Notes: generated by a model not told the origin, from the sequence alone. A stretch of DNA of 64,000 nucleotides from Daucus carota subsp. sativus (GCF_001625215.2 NC_030381.2:39802689-39866688), one strand, 5' to 3'; shown: positions 25,501 to 37,475, counted from the first letter of the stretch. Program-made: numbers and translations.

Positions 25501-26847
25501 GGCCGTGATACATTGCTACTTATATGATTCCTTGTCGCAATAAAAACCATTTTGTCTTCCTTTTTTTTATAATTCTACTCCATTAAAGATTTTCCTTGGT
25601 TATTAAACAGATGATCAAGATTACCAGCAGAAAACTAAACAATGGAGGACACATATACAAAATGTTCATGATTTTCGTTGAGGGCAGCGAATTTTGGGGC
25701 ATATCTTCTTCCACTTGACATTACAGTTATATATTAACCAACTAATCCAAATAAACAGAACCAAATCGATCAAATGAAAAATTAATCATGGATGTAAGAG
25801 TAAGATAAGTATCACCACCTGGAACAATTCTTTATCCGGAAATTTGGCTTTAAAGGCAGCAATCATATCCTTCCCCAACGGAGCCCCACCCGATCCCACC
25901 ATCTCCAAGGAACCAAGATCAAATCCATCTGTCGTACTATCCTTAACCATTGCCACAACCACAGGCGGCGCGCCCACAATCTGCGTAATTTTAAAATCCT
26001 GCACAGCTCTACACATCTTGCTCATGTCAAATCTCTTCATAACCACCATCGTCTCACTCAAACTCACCGACTTGACACAGTAAAAAAACCCAATCACATG
26101 AAAAAACGGAGCAGTTAACATGATCACCGAAGGATTCTCCCTCGGCTCATCCACCTGGTAGCTACAAGTAATCGCGATCAAATTGCGATGAGTCAACGCC
26201 ACTCCTTTGACCTGCCCCGTCGTCCCGGAGGAGTAGAGCACGGCGGCCGTATCCGACTGTGCCACGTGGACTGCTTGTTTGTAACTCGAATTACGAGGAG
26301 ACCGCATCATTGAGTCGAACTCGGGCGAGTCGAGGAGGATCGTCCGGTGCTTTAGAGCGGGGAGCTTGTGAGACGTGTCCGACGTGGCGAACGCGATGAC
26401 AGGGCGTGATAACTGAATTTGGCGGGAGATCTCGGCGGCTGTGCTGACTGGATTCGCGGGAGAGATGATGACGCCGAGAGAGAGGAGAGAGAAATAGAGG
26501 ACTGGAATTGATTTAGAGTTGGGAGATAAGATGAATGCGGTTTGGCCTTTGGTGAGCTTGAGCTGAGTTGATAAGTACGAGGCTAGGTTTTGAGTGAGGT
26601 GAGTGAACTCGGAGTAGGAGACTCGGTGGCCGGTTTCGGAGTCTATGATGGCTGTTGGGTGGGTGGCGGTGGTGGTGCGTTGGAGAGACAGAGAGTAAGC
26701 TGCGGCGGAGAGAGGTGTGTTTTCCGCCGGCAGGGGGACCACCGGCCGGAGACTGTGGAATGTTTTTGTTGAGGCGGAGTAGCCATTGCTAGGGTCAACC
26801 ATGTTTCCATCTGAGTTTTCCATGGGAAATGTCAACGTATGCACCAC
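22547..26847 (-). CDS. 4-coumarate-CoA ligase-like acyl-activating enzyme, peroxisomal
   Basis: Six exons, 25819-26847, 24399-24588, 23688-23833, 23534-23601, 22919-23021 and 22547-22672, all GT-AG and in phase, giving 553 residues, the normal length for the family. It belongs to the ANL adenylate-forming superfamily. The P-loop box I is [15 protein letters not shown] (206-220). [49 protein letters not shown] and [13 protein letters not shown] with catalytic Lys 535 follow. The final tripeptide SKM is a PTS1-type peroxisomal signal. Members of this 4CLL clade activate carboxylic acids such as OPDA-derived jasmonate precursors or fatty acids; the true substrate is unknown. M9 (MENSDGN) is an alternative start. 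Intron 1 carries an antisense methyltransferase fragment. Confidence 0.93.
25318..25510 (+). pseudogene. Antisense fragment of a PMT-type methyltransferase in 4CL-like intron 1
   Basis: The plus strand encodes [18 protein letters not shown], then [18 protein letters not shown] and a degenerate [12 protein letters not shown]. This matches the stretch just before the SAM-binding domain in plant PMT/QUA-type putative methyltransferases (Methyltransf_29, formerly DUF248), usually WKANIPHTHLA...SDQNWM...FPGGGTHFHYGADKYI. Only about 60 residues are present, with no catalytic core and no flanking exon, so it is a captured or decayed fragment. It lies opposite to the host 4CL-like gene. No TIR, poly(A) or target duplication was found around it, so the capture route is unknown. 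Confidence 0.75.
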
Positions 26848-27000
26848 TCTGTTTGCGTGGAGCTCAAAGTATCAGTCTTCAAATTATCAATTCTGGACAA
26901 GATTACATAACACGGGAATTTTAAGTGCACATGTTTAAATGAACTCGCATGTTTTGGACACGATCGATTTTTAGTTATTGTAGAAAAATGTTAAGATATA

Positions 27001-27227
27001 GGCCCCGTTTGTTTTGCAGAAGCAGCTCCTGCTTCTGGCTTCTGCTTCTCTTTACCCGTTTGTGTAAAGAAGTAGAAGCACTTTTAAGAAGCTGAGAATG
27101 CTAGCTTCTCTCTCATAGCTTCTGCTTCTTTTCCAAACACTTTATTAACTTATTTACTTCTCATTTCTACTCCACTTCTTTAGTTTAAGCAAGAAGTCAC
27201 TTCTTTTAAGCTAACCCAAACGGCCCC
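27001..27227. mobile_element. Short TIR element (hAT-like MITE candidate)
   Basis: The ends read ggccccgtttg on the left and the complement of ggggccgtttggg on the right. The interior is made of repeated agaagc/gcttct motifs that can pair with each other. It is about 227 bp, non-coding and without a clear target duplication. GGCCCGTTTGG-type ends occur in hAT and Harbinger MITEs; the class is not settled. Confidence 0.5.
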
Positions 27228-28039
27228 ATAGTGCCATCAAAGATCAAAGCGGTGTATTCAATCAGCATTTTAATAATTTATATATAATTTATAAAATTTA
27301 AAGATTTTTACGTGAATTTAACATAACTTATCGCAAATTTTATGTAGAATTTTTAGAATTTAAACACAATATTTTAATATCCATAAACGATGATGAGATT
27401 TCAAAATTTATAAAATACAATAAACAATCTTATAAATTCCAACATTTATGAAATTTAAAAAAATTCACAAGTATTTGAATATCATTAGAATTTCATAAAT
27501 TTTAAATAATCACAACCGAATACCATTAAACCATTAAACATAATTTAAAATCCTAATTGAATAATATTAAATTTTGTAGCATAATTTAAAATCATAAATG
27601 AATAACTCAAAATTTTGGTGCATTTTTTATAATTAATTTAAATCTGAAAATTTTGAATGAAATCAATTGATGTAGTTTTAGAAATCTCTTGATGGATCCC
27701 TGGGATGTAATACAATATTTGATTTATGAATAAGAGGAGGGGGGGAAGAAATAAATCTTAAATGTTGTTGTATTTATCTATGAATTAAATCAGTAGATAC
27801 ACAACCGAGGTTTTCAAACTATTAATCGTAACAAAATAGTTGGACATTAAGACATCTTCCGAGATTATTTCGACGACATTTTATATATCCGGATTATATC
27901 TTTCTTATGAGAAGAAATTTATTCTCTTGAATTCAAGCAGCCATTGAATCCCCCGATACATGTTTTGTGCAAAGGTATAATATCTTTGGAGTCTCTAGAC
28001 TATAATCATTTCAAAAAATAATCGTTACAATAATTATCG
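27228..28039. other. Intergenic, AT-rich, no gene recognised
   Basis: Repeated aaattt/ataaatttt motifs and no coding exon. It leads into the decayed transposase at 28040. Confidence 0.35.
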
Positions 28040-28560
28040 CGTATTTAATTCTAGCAGATATTGTTGATGATTGTGTTCACATTGGTAACAACATGACCAT
28101 TGAAAGTGTTAGAAATTTTGTGGTACCAACTGTTCAAATATTTGGAAAGCAATATTTAAGAAAGTTGAATGACTGACGATGGTTTTCTAGAATGCTAGGT
28201 AGCATAGATTGTATGCACTGAAGTAGAAAAAATGTCCGACTGCTATTATCCTCAGAACTATTGCTTCACACGATCTATGATAATGGCACGATTATTTCGA
28301 ATAATGAGGATCACTAAATGATATAAATGTGTTAGATCAATCCAACTTATTTTCTAAATAGGTAGAAGATCGAGCACCCAAAATTAAATATACCATTGCT
28401 GGTCACACTCACACATATGATATGGGATACTACCTAATTTATGGTTTATATCCTCCATATTCAACTTTTGCAAAGACTATTTCTGCTTCTCAACGGAATA
28501 GAAGAAAACATTTCGCTCAAATGCAAGAGTCGGCTAGAAAACATTTTGTAAAGTCTTTTT
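28040..28560 (+). pseudogene. Decayed PIF/Harbinger transposase remnant
   Basis: The plus strand, read through stops and frame changes, gives VDDCVHIGNNMTIESVRNF, VVPTVQIFGKQYLRKLND, MLGSIDCMH and later the frame for GHTYDMGYYL...YPPYSTFVKTIS...KRKHFAQMQESARK. These match in order the nuclease-type transposase of plant PIF/Harbinger elements (MLGSIDCMHWxWKN, GYYLADGIYPxWxTFVKTI). Many in-frame stops show it is dead. It differs clearly from the open transposase at 57.5-59.2 kb, so it belongs to another lineage. Element ends were not found. Confidence 0.85.
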
Positions 28561-29153
28561 ATTACTTTAATGTTGTCATTTTCTTGTATAAATAATATAT
28601 TTTTTGAAAATGTCATAAATCTATTTTAAAAAAGTTGAATGTTAATTATGTTCTTCATTGATGATTAATGATGTATATTTTGACATTTATGATACAATTA
28701 AGTGACGTTTTGTTGGATCGCCATGTTTTTGTCAAATTAAATTTTTTATATATTATCTTTTTTCCTTTACGGTTTAATTAAAGGTTTTTGGTTAGACGTT
28801 ATTTCCTTTTTTCTTGATAATTATACAATATATAATTTTTTATATATCGCTTTTTATTTTTTATTTTTCGTATGTTCTTATGTTTATTGGAAGAGATTTC
28901 ATGAAATGACTGAAAAAATATACTTAAGATGAGTCTGTCTTTGTAGACAATAAAATTTTATTATTTAACTTTCTTGCTCATCTTTCGTACCGCTTATATG
29001 ATAAATATTATTTAATAAAAATATTATCTCCAACAAAATTTTGACAAATCTTTTCTGATGAGATTCATTCTCTCTTTAGAAAAATATATCGTTTTCATTT
29101 AAATCCATGTACAGTTCAATAAAAAAAGGAACTATGAGTATGTAAAATAAAAT

Positions 29154-30070
29154 GGGAAAATAGATTTTTTTGTCACCGAACTTATTATGTGTTTAGAAAC
29201 TTGCCACTCAACTAATTGTTTTTTTCCTTTTAGTCACTGATGTTAGGTTCAGAATTTTTTTTGCCACTAAAATTAGGTTCGGATTTGATTATTACCATTA
29301 TATTAATTCTTTGTAGTATTATTAAAATATTGTGATAACCTGTAATATTTTGATGATTTGATATATGTCTATCTTTATATATAGTACTTTATGTACCCAA
29401 GATCGTTTATTTTCAGTGATAAGAGTTAAACACGCATTTTACGGTTTCTAAAAATGTATTCATAAATTATTTTATTTTTTCTTCCGAATAAAAATTTAGT
29501 GTTTGAATTTTTATACGCAAAAAGAAAATCTCATAAATTATCGAAGATTAAATTTTCCTCTCTATTTATTTATCTTTATCTTGAAAATTATAATAAGATA
29601 AAGTTATTAAAAATTATGAGGATAAATTTAAGAGAGATCTTAGGCTGAACTAGGCTATTGAAACTTTAATAGTGAAAGATGATGCATCGTATCACTCAAT
29701 TAGACTTTATTTTATCATGGAGAGCATAAATTATTTGAAGTCAGTGATTTCATACTGATGATTTAATGAATTTCTAGAATTCTAATTACGAATTTTCCTG
29801 ATTTTAATATTATATCATCTCATTTTATGTTATTATTTCTACATACAAAGATATAAACATACATCATATTATCAAAAAATTATATACTATCACTATGTAG
29901 TAATGATGCTACAAAAAATATTACAATGCTAATAATCATATCCGAACCTAAATTAGTGGCTAAAAACAAATCCATACCTAACATCAGTGACTAAAAGGAA
30001 AAAAAATTTTAGTTGAGTGACAAGTTTCTAAAAACATAATAAGTTCGGTGACAAAAAAATCTATTTTCCC
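29154..30070. mobile_element. Non-autonomous MULE, family A copy 1
   Basis: A 917-bp element whose ends are long inverted repeats of at least 150 bp at roughly 85-90 % identity by eye. The left starts gggaaaatagatttttttgt and the right is the complement of the same string. Flanking 9-mers aaataaaat and ttataaaat agree at 7 of 9 positions, consistent with an aged MULE target duplication. The interior (gagagatcttagactga-like at 29630, gatgatgcatc at 29690) is shared with the copy at 39182-40048. No coding sequence was found. Confidence 0.75.
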
Positions 30071-30401
30071 TTATAAAATTAATGGAGAAAATGTGCAGCT
30101 TTATGCTTTAAATAATTATTAAGAGTTTTTTTGATAAATAATTATTAAGAGTTAATAATTAAATTATATAGAATTAAAAAAAAAAGATGAAAGGAGATGG
30201 TTGGAGTTGTTTTGAGCCAAAATCAACTATAGGATACAGAACGAGAAATTATCCACTTTATCACCACTTCCACACTTGTTCCATACGACATCTGGAATGT
30301 CTCGTTGTTTCTAACAAGAATCCATTTTCACTCTACTTAAAACCCTAAAATTGTATCTGTAAATTCTACATCTAATTCTGGCCTGAAATTGAAATATAAC
30401 A

Positions 30402-33400
30402 ATGGACCTCTGTTTTCAAATCTCTTCGATTCCCTGTTCAACGCATCGTCTTTCGTTGAGAAGCTGTGTATTTACTAGCAGAAACTCGAGTCAATTTGGT
30501 GGGAGGAGCGTTTGTTTAGCTTTGAATTCCGATACACTTGTTGCAGGAAATTCAGCGGAGATAGTGAGCAAGAAAGAAGATGAGATTGCGGATTTGAAAT
30601 CGTGGATGCACCAAAATGGATTGCCGCCTTGTAAGGTTGTTCTTAAGGATAGGCCTTGTCGAGTCATCCCGAGGCCCATTCATTATGTTGCTGCTAGTCA
30701 GGATCTTCAGGTCAGGATGCTACTCCTGTAATTCTATTGTATTGGCCTCGCAATCGATGTCTCAGTTTTTTGTTTGTTTTTTTCAGGCAGGCGATGTTGC
30801 GTTTTCGGTTCCCAGTGGATTGGTGGTCACACTCGAGAGAGTTTTGGGGAACGAAACTGTTGGTAAGGTGCTGGAATATATTTACATTTCCTTTCTTCAT
30901 TTCTGTACTTTGTTCCTATTTTTATGTGATGATATGATGATTTTGGTACAAAAATGATGATAGCACATTTAAGTTGCAGGGAAATGTTTTCTCCAGTTGT
31001 ATTAGTTCAGTCGTTGCAAATACATAACTTGATTTGGAACTAACATTATGCCTAAATGGTTTTGGATCTATAATTTGTTGAGTTTCAATCGTCTCTAAAC
31101 ACTCACTTTATCTCTATGTCTTCAAGATATGATCTCTTAATTAGTCAATTTGCAAGATAATATGTGACACCCTGTTACTATACTGTATTTGTAATTGATA
31201 ACTTCAAAATCCACCCTAGAGCCTGTTTCGGGAAACTTAAGATAATCTAAACTTAAAATTATGACTTATGCCTTTTTCCGACTAAATGTGATAAGGGCGT
31301 GATAGTGCACAACTTAATGTGACTTAATTTTTCTTCTTGGATAATTTTATATTATTTGGGGCCAATTAGTTATTAAAAATTTAATAGATTATCCATTTGA
31401 ATAATGATATTAAGTTTTTAAGATATAATCATAATAATAAATAAGTTATTTAAAAAAGTACCTTGACTAACTTCTGTCTTTAATTCAGTTTTCGGCTTAT
31501 TTTTAATTTTAAGTCTAACTTATTACACAAACAGACACTTTTTAACTTAAAGTCGAAAATGACTTAAACTTTAGGCTTCAAGCCCGGACAAGCAGGCTGC
31601 TAGTGTTCACCTTCTCCTCGAATAGTGCTGGTATCGAATAATGCTGGAATGTGGGTGGATGTTTGGTGTAGCTGCAAGTGGACCCTATAAAACGATACGG
31701 GAGGGGGTGCGCGAGTCCCACTGAATAAGAACTTCCTTGGAGAATAAATTATTCTAAACTCTGTGTGTATAATTGCGAGTGGAAAAGTGAAAACTGAGTA
31801 ACCCCAAAACATCTAATTATAGACCTATTTATAGGGTAATTATCGGAGCCTTGGGTATGTACGTGAAATTCTAACTATTGATTATGATAAGTTTTAGTCA
31901 TTGTATGCCTTGGATTGAGGCCACATGTTTAATAGGTCTCCTATATGTCGGTCCTTTTCCCTCTTGGGCTAGCCTGTGCCTCGCATGGCTGGCATGGAAG
32001 ACATGCTCTTGTCTGTGGACCTCATGCGGTGATCACATGGGGTTGGTGGCGTGTCTTGCCCAATTGGGTAATGGTTGTGGGTATATGTTTAGAGGATGGC
32101 GTGCAAGGGCCCCTCGCATTTGTAAAATATTTGGATCCAAAATATGGCGGGTCCTGAGAAGTTTGATGGTTCAGGATCCGGGGTTTATTGGTTTCTTGGG
32201 TTAAATATATGTACTCAATCCAACATGGTCATTTTTTTAAATCATTTTTTCCTTTAATTTTTGAATATATATTCTATTTCCTTTTTTTATGTTAATACAA
32301 GAATCCAAACTAATTTAATCATTTAAATTTCCACGTGACTTTCTTAGCTACTTCCACTTTCATTTTCTTTCATAATTTCATTAATTATTTTACTTAATTT
32401 TGATTGTACTAATGGCTTCATGGCCATTTCTTTTCCACCTCAATTTCTGTTGTATAAATTTGAACCAAAGTAACTATGTTTGAATAATTTGTTTAGGTCT
32501 AGGATGTTACATAATATGCTTTATAATAATGTCAAATAATTTTTAGGAATGAAGAGAAATTAATCATTTGGGAGAGGGGAACAAATGATTTCTACGAAGA
32601 AAATATTGAGAATGGCTGTCAAAGCAAACAATTATAGAATTATACTGTGACTTACAGATTTAGAAGATCTCATTGGGGGACTGATGTTGGAATGGTTAAT
32701 GTAATGAAAGTTACGATTCATATTATTTGGAGGGTATCATTGTTGATTGAATACATCTTTTCTTGTATTCATGAAAATAAGGACCGGTGGTTCACTGTTC
32801 TATATAACTATATGCACTACATAAGAGTATGTGCTATTCCACAAACTTTGTGATGCAACGTTTTGTTTTATTTTACATTTTTTTAATGTAATTTAAGTTG
32901 AGCATGGAATGATTACTTAAATTTTCTAAGTTAGAGACAAAGCAAAATTTTAAAGTATGTTGCTCAATATAAATTCATAGTTAATATAAAGATAGATATG
33001 TGTGAATTGTTATTATGATACTTTAGCCTATTGAGTGAAGATTAAATGCTTAATGCAGCTGAACTCTTAACCACAAACAAATTGTCGGAGCTTGCTTGCT
33101 TAGCATTATATTTGATGTATGAAAAAAAGCAAGGAAAGAAGTCTTTTTGGTACCCTTACATCAGAGAGCTTGATCGTCAGAGAGGGAGGGGGCAGCTTGC
33201 CGTTGAATCACCCCTATTATGGTCCGATGTTGAACTTAATTATTTAACTGGCAGTCCCACTAAGGTATATATGCATTTGAATGTTTGGTAAATATTAATG
33301 CTTTTCAAAATTCTAGATCTATGTTGACACTTTAATATTTAACAATAAGAAAGACTTGTTTTCTTAAGCAACCGAAGATAATTTCTGTTTGATAATACTA

Positions 33401-35196
33401 GGCTGAAGTTTTGGAACGAGCTGAAGGGATCAGAAGAGAATATAATGAGCTTGACACTGTCTGGTTTATGGCCGGGTCTTTGTTTCAGGTTACTTATTTT
33501 TGTCCCTCTTTCAGAGATAAAGTTTTTTCCTATTTCAGATGGTAATGTTGTGTTCTTCCTGTTGCAGCAATACCCGTATGATATACCCACAGAAGCCTTT
33601 CCTTTTGATATATTCAAACAAGCCTTTGTTGCAGTTCAGTCTTGTGTTGTACATTTGCAGGTTTGCCTTCCTAACTGGTCAGTGGGTACAGCTTAACTAA
33701 GAATCATGAAACAGTATATTCATGAGTCCTTTTCCTGTAAGATTTTAATATCAATGTCGTTTCAGAAGATTTTAATTAGTTTGGATCTTGCGGATTAAAT
33801 TACAGAAATGAAGATCAGTACCTCTTCTAACAATTTATTAAAAATTATTTCATTGACTATTAAAGTAATTGGTAGAAGAATTGATTCATGTGGATATTTT
33901 GCAAGTAAGAAAAAGCGTAAAGGAGCCATGATTTTTGTCAATAATTTGACTTGCTGATTACCTTGCTAAGAGTTCATGTAAACCGTGTGATACCTTTGAA
34001 CTCAGAGAGTGAGTTTGGCCCGGAGATTTGCGTTGGTACCACTTGGACCCCCGTTATTATCGTATGGAAGCAGATGTAAGGCGATGTTGACTGCTGTTGA
34101 TGATGCTGTTCAACTGGTTGTAGATCGTCCTTACAAGGCAGGGGATCCAATTTTTGTATGGTATGATCTTTGATGTATTTGTGCTAACAATTTTTGTGGG
34201 CAGAGGAGCCCTTTGAGGCGTCTTGTGCATACTCACAATTAAACAAAATATTGAAAACTCTTACTAGCTGGTACTTATTGTAGGTGTGGTCCACAGCCTA
34301 ATTCCAAATTGCTTATAAACTATGGTTTTGTGGATGATGATAATCCTTATGACCGTATTATGATTGAGGTAATTGGTTCTACTTTCACTAGCATGAATTA
34401 GCCGTTTTGTTTTGATTGGCGTTGTTAAAATTTTCTCTATTTTTGCTTCTACCAGGCAGCGTTAAATACAGAAGATCCTCAATATCAGGACAAAAGATTA
34501 GTTGCTCAAAAGAATGGAAAATTATCTGTCCAAGTGTTCCAGGTATGAATCTTTTCTGGAAGCTGCTTCTAGGGTCCTCTCACATTTTATTAAATATTAC
34601 CCCCTCTGCAACAGGTGAATGTGGGGAAGGAAAGAGAGGCTGTTCTTGATTTGCTACCTTATTTAAGACTTGGATATGTCTCAGATCCCTCAGAGATGCA
34701 GTCTGTAATATCTTCACAAGGTCCAATTTGTCCGGTATGGTCATTTCTTTATGCTTATTTAGGGGAGTAAAACCAAAGTATGATTTATCTAATGAGCTCG
34801 TACCTTGTACAATTAACAGTTATAACAATTTTTGGGTTTTTAGGTAAGCCCTTGTATGGAAAGAGCAGTATTGGACCAACTTGCAAGTTATTTTAGGGCG
34901 AGATTGGCAGGTTATCCTACCACATTAGATGAGGATGAATCTATGGTACATATCAAAGTTCAAATTCATAGGCTGACGGAATCTATTGACAGATTGTCAG
35001 TTTTAAATGATACTCTTTTTTATTTCAGTTGACAGATCCTAGTTTGGATCCAAAGAAGCGAGTTGCAACACAACTTGTCAGGTTGGAAAAAAAAGTCCTA
35101 GGTACATGCTTGGAGGTGATAGTTGATATGATTACCCAGTTACCGGACGTCACTGTATCTCCATGCCCAGCTCCATATGCCCCTATATTGAAATGA
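30402..35196 (+). CDS. SET-domain / Rubisco LSMT-like chloroplast protein (At5g14260 type)
   Basis: Eleven exons: 30402-30710, 30787-30862, 33059-33264, 33402-33488, 33568-33660, 34006-34160, 34284-34368, 34456-34542, 34615-34734, 34844-34945 and 35029-35196. All are in phase and give 495 residues. The N-terminus (MDLCFQISSIPCSTHRLSLR) looks like a plastid transit peptide. Landmarks are VAASQDLQAGDVAFSVPSGL, LSELACLALYLMYEKKQGK, YPYIRELDRQRGRGQLAVES, KAEVLERAEGIRREYNELDT, RRFALVPLGPPLLSYGS, CGPQPNSKLLINYGFVDDDN and a C-terminal Rubisco-substrate-binding-like half ending SPCPAPYAPILK. The family resembles Rubisco large-subunit and aldolase lysine methyltransferases. The NHS motif expected after ALVPL is replaced by GPPLLSYGS, so methyltransferase activity is doubtful. 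Intron 2 is about 2.2 kb and holds repeats. Confidence 0.93.
31219..32215. repeat. Intronic repeat-like block (MITE candidate plus LTR-like segment)
   Basis: Within intron 2 of the SET gene, 31219-31540 has weakly inverted ends (agcctgtttcgggaaactta; the complement of gtgtctgtttgtgtaataag). The adjacent 31590-32215 is richer in G+C. On its minus strand it has a TATA-like ctatttataggtctataa near 31816-31833, followed by a transcript-like C-rich stretch, which recalls an LTR or captured promoter. No target duplication was found, so classification is weak. Confidence 0.35.
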
Positions 35197-36325
35197 AAGG
35201 CATGTTATATGTCATGTCTATTGCTGATCTTTCCTGCACACCTGCATCGCCTATTCATTTGTATATTTTGATGCTAGATCCAGTACTTGATTTGCAGATA
35301 TCGCGCAAGTTTCTTAGTTTTTGAATGTCCCTATCCGGGACCTTATTAAAAGATAATTATTTGCACTTATAAGAGAAGGTAACAAAAATATATTTCTTAA
35401 GATGGTTTTTTTAGTCATATTCTGGTATGGCGCCTGACAATTGTAGGCTTGAAAGGAATATAACATATATGGTTTATCAAGAAGAAATTCGTTGAACTTG
35501 CAAGGTAACTGACATGTACTTAGAACACAATCCAGTCCAGCATAGTTAAGTTGGTCAGTCTCTTTTAAGTGTATTCATTAAGTTGTATTGTGTTGTACAA
35601 TTATGGATTTGATTTTTTTGTCTAAATGCGGGAGATCCTACTGATTGGGATTGTCATTGAAGGATTAAATGGCATTTGCTTGGCTGTTATTTTTAGTGGC
35701 TTTTGTATATACTTTGTAGAAAGTTAATGTAACTGATTATGTTGAATATTCAAATTCTTGCTACTGGAATGTATATACGAAGACCGACTGGGGGAGCTGT
35801 TCTAATTACTGAAAACATGGGGCAAAGGCAATTATAAATACAGTTTCTACTACCATTTGGTGGTCCAACTGATTGTTTCTTATCAATCTGAATTAGCAAG
35901 GGCGAAATATTATGTTGGTCACTCTCTATATTATTTGGAGAAAAGGTCTCATATACCACAGGTCACTGGTGGCTCACCACAAAACATATCAAGTATAATT
36001 TCAATTCAAAATATTCGTTGTCTCAAAATACGAACGTATGTTTGGTTAATGTTTACATGTATGAAGTAAGGGTTCTTCTTTTATAAAGCTTTGCTTTGTC
36101 TGACTTGATTAATAAGTTATACAGTAAAATTCATATTATAAAATCGGCCTGGCAAATAAAACAGAAAAATATCACAGTCTGAATTAAATTCATGATCAAA
36201 TTACATGAGAAAACTTATGGGCTTCTACTCTTATCTAGACCAGAATTTAAAGAAGACAATCTTTATCTAAACTACAATCAATCTCAAAATTCAAAAACAT
36301 TGATTCATCTAGTAACTAATATGCT
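35197..36325. other. Intergenic between convergent SET and fasciclin-like genes
   Basis: Should contain the 3' UTRs of both neighbours. No other gene was recognised. Confidence 0.35.
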
Positions 36326-36931
36326 CTATGCGGGTGAGGGAGAAATCCTGGCTTGATTCCCTGCACGCAAGAGTGGTGGCATGCTCGATCGCTGAGGGTG
36401 TAAATCCAGTACGTGATCAATTCCGTGGACAACAAGCCGGGACGAAATATAGATGTTAGGCTGCGTGATGATCGCCTTGTCTACCTTATAACTCCAAGGT
36501 ACAGTACTTGTGATGAGAATAGTTTTGTCAGGAACGAGAGTTGGAAGGAGCGACAATGGTTTCAAGTTTAAGAGATGCGAAAATAAGAGATGGTGGTTCG
36601 GAGTTATGTGGTAGGGAATGAGATGAGCGTTCAACTCAGCGAGGTGCGTGATGGCAGCGTCAGTAGGGGCAAACATGGTGGCGTTTACGGGGAGAACGAG
36701 TTGGGTTTTTGAGATATTTAATAAGTGAGCCCAGATTGTGAAGTTGCTTTCGCAGAGCTGAGCTTCGTAATTGCTTTCGCAAAGCAGAGCTTTGATGACG
36801 GCATCGGTTTCTTCTTGGTTGAGAGGCGGCAGAGGAGATGATGGAGTTGCATGCAAGGAGGGGAGGTTGAAGATTACGAGGGCAATGAAGAAGATTAAAA
36901 AGTTGAGAGAGTAGTTTTTGGCCATGCTCAC
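36326..36931 (-). CDS. Fasciclin-like (FAS1) arabinogalactan-type protein
   Basis: A single exon of 201 residues with a signal peptide at 1 to about 28 (NFLIFFIALVIFNLPSLHA). A Pro-rich segment and one FAS1 domain follow. The domain shows NISKTQLVLPVNATMFAPTD, then ITHLAELNAHLIPYHITP, and the C-terminal part IYISSRLVVHGIDHVLDLHP, which contains the conserved VHGIDxVL. Several N-glycosylation sites (NFT, NIS, NAT) are visible. It is short compared with most FLAs, has only one FAS1 domain and no clear GPI tail, which fits the FLA19-21-like group or a related secreted FAS1 protein. Cell-wall or extracellular adhesion roles are inferred from the family. A short internal repeat (LLCESNYEAQLCESN) precedes the domain. 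M3 (MAKNYS) is an equally possible start. Confidence 0.85.
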   Translation of the reverse strand: MSMAKNYSLNFLIFFIALVIFNLPSLHATPSSPLPPLNQEETDAVIKALLCESNYEAQLCESNFTIWAHLLNISKTQLVLPVNATMFAPTDAAITHLAELNAHLIPYHITPNHHLLFSHLLNLKPLSLLPTLVPDKTILITSTVPWSYKVDKAIITQPNIYISSRLVVHGIDHVLDLHPQRSSMPPLLRAGNQARISPSPA

Positions 36932-36990
36932 AATTGGTTAACGACGGTGGATTGTGGAATGTATGAAACAAAACTATGAAGCGACGTGGT

Positions 36991-37000
36991 GTTTATATAG
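36991..37000 (-). promoter_or_regulatory. TATA box of the fasciclin-like gene
   Basis: The minus strand reads CTATATAAAC about 60 bp upstream of the ATG at 36931. Position and sequence fit a plant TATA box. Confidence 0.55.
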
Positions 37001-37139
37001 AGTTGAATTTGCAGACTCCGAAACTGATTCTGAAAACATAAACCTATTTTGCCACTTTAGATTTCATTTATTATTTTCTACCCAAATACAATTTGTAATG
37101 AAAATTCTAATTCAAGATAAAGATTCTTAGAAGATCAGG

Positions 37140-37440
37140 ATCCGCTCACCGCAAACCACCAGCACATTCTCATCCTCCACCTGGACCTTAATATCTCCTG
37201 ATTTCAATCCAGGCATATCCACCACAAACACATAGGCATTCGGATACTCTTTAACATCAGCTGGAGTCATCGCCATGGCTTTCGCGTCGCGAACATAGCT
37301 CCTCGCCTGTTCAGACTTGTTCTTGTTGTTGCTCTCGTGCTGATCGTCTAGAATGTGGTAGAAAGTGTTGAGGAGTGGATGATCGTCTAGAATGTGGTAG
37401 AAAGTGTTGAGGAGTGGATGATCGATACCCAACTTACTGG
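37140..37440 (-). pseudogene. Truncated class II small heat-shock protein (HSP17-type) fragment
   Basis: The minus strand encodes [19 protein letters not shown], then [40 protein letters not shown] and [13 protein letters not shown], after which similarity to class II cytosolic small heat-shock proteins stops and the frame closes at ILIF. The remaining half of the alpha-crystallin domain, including the GVLTV strand and C-terminal extension, is absent. The original start codon is also missing: an ATG nearby is out of frame. A 39-bp segment is duplicated (37342-37380 and 37381-37419), repeating [13 protein letters not shown]. It lies at the 5' end of the retroposed insertion, in antisense orientation, and cannot make a functional chaperone. 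Confidence 0.85.
37342..37419. repeat. Perfect 39-bp tandem duplication in the HSP fragment
   Basis: Two adjacent identical 39-bp units, each starting gatcgtctagaatgtgg and ending aggagtggat. They preserve the frame and repeat 13 codons. Perfect identity suggests a recent event. Confidence 0.92.
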
Positions 37441-37475
37441 TGCATAATAATTCATAAATAAGTATAATCCTAGTG

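Noticed and set aside
31878-32204. 108-residue plus-strand open frame in the SET-gene intron
   Set aside because: Trp/Cys-rich composition typical of chance translation of GC-richer repeat DNA; no family, no exon support.
36982-36990. G-box-like accacgtc near the fasciclin-like gene
   Set aside because: It lies downstream of the TATA box, in the likely leader, so a promoter role is not supported.
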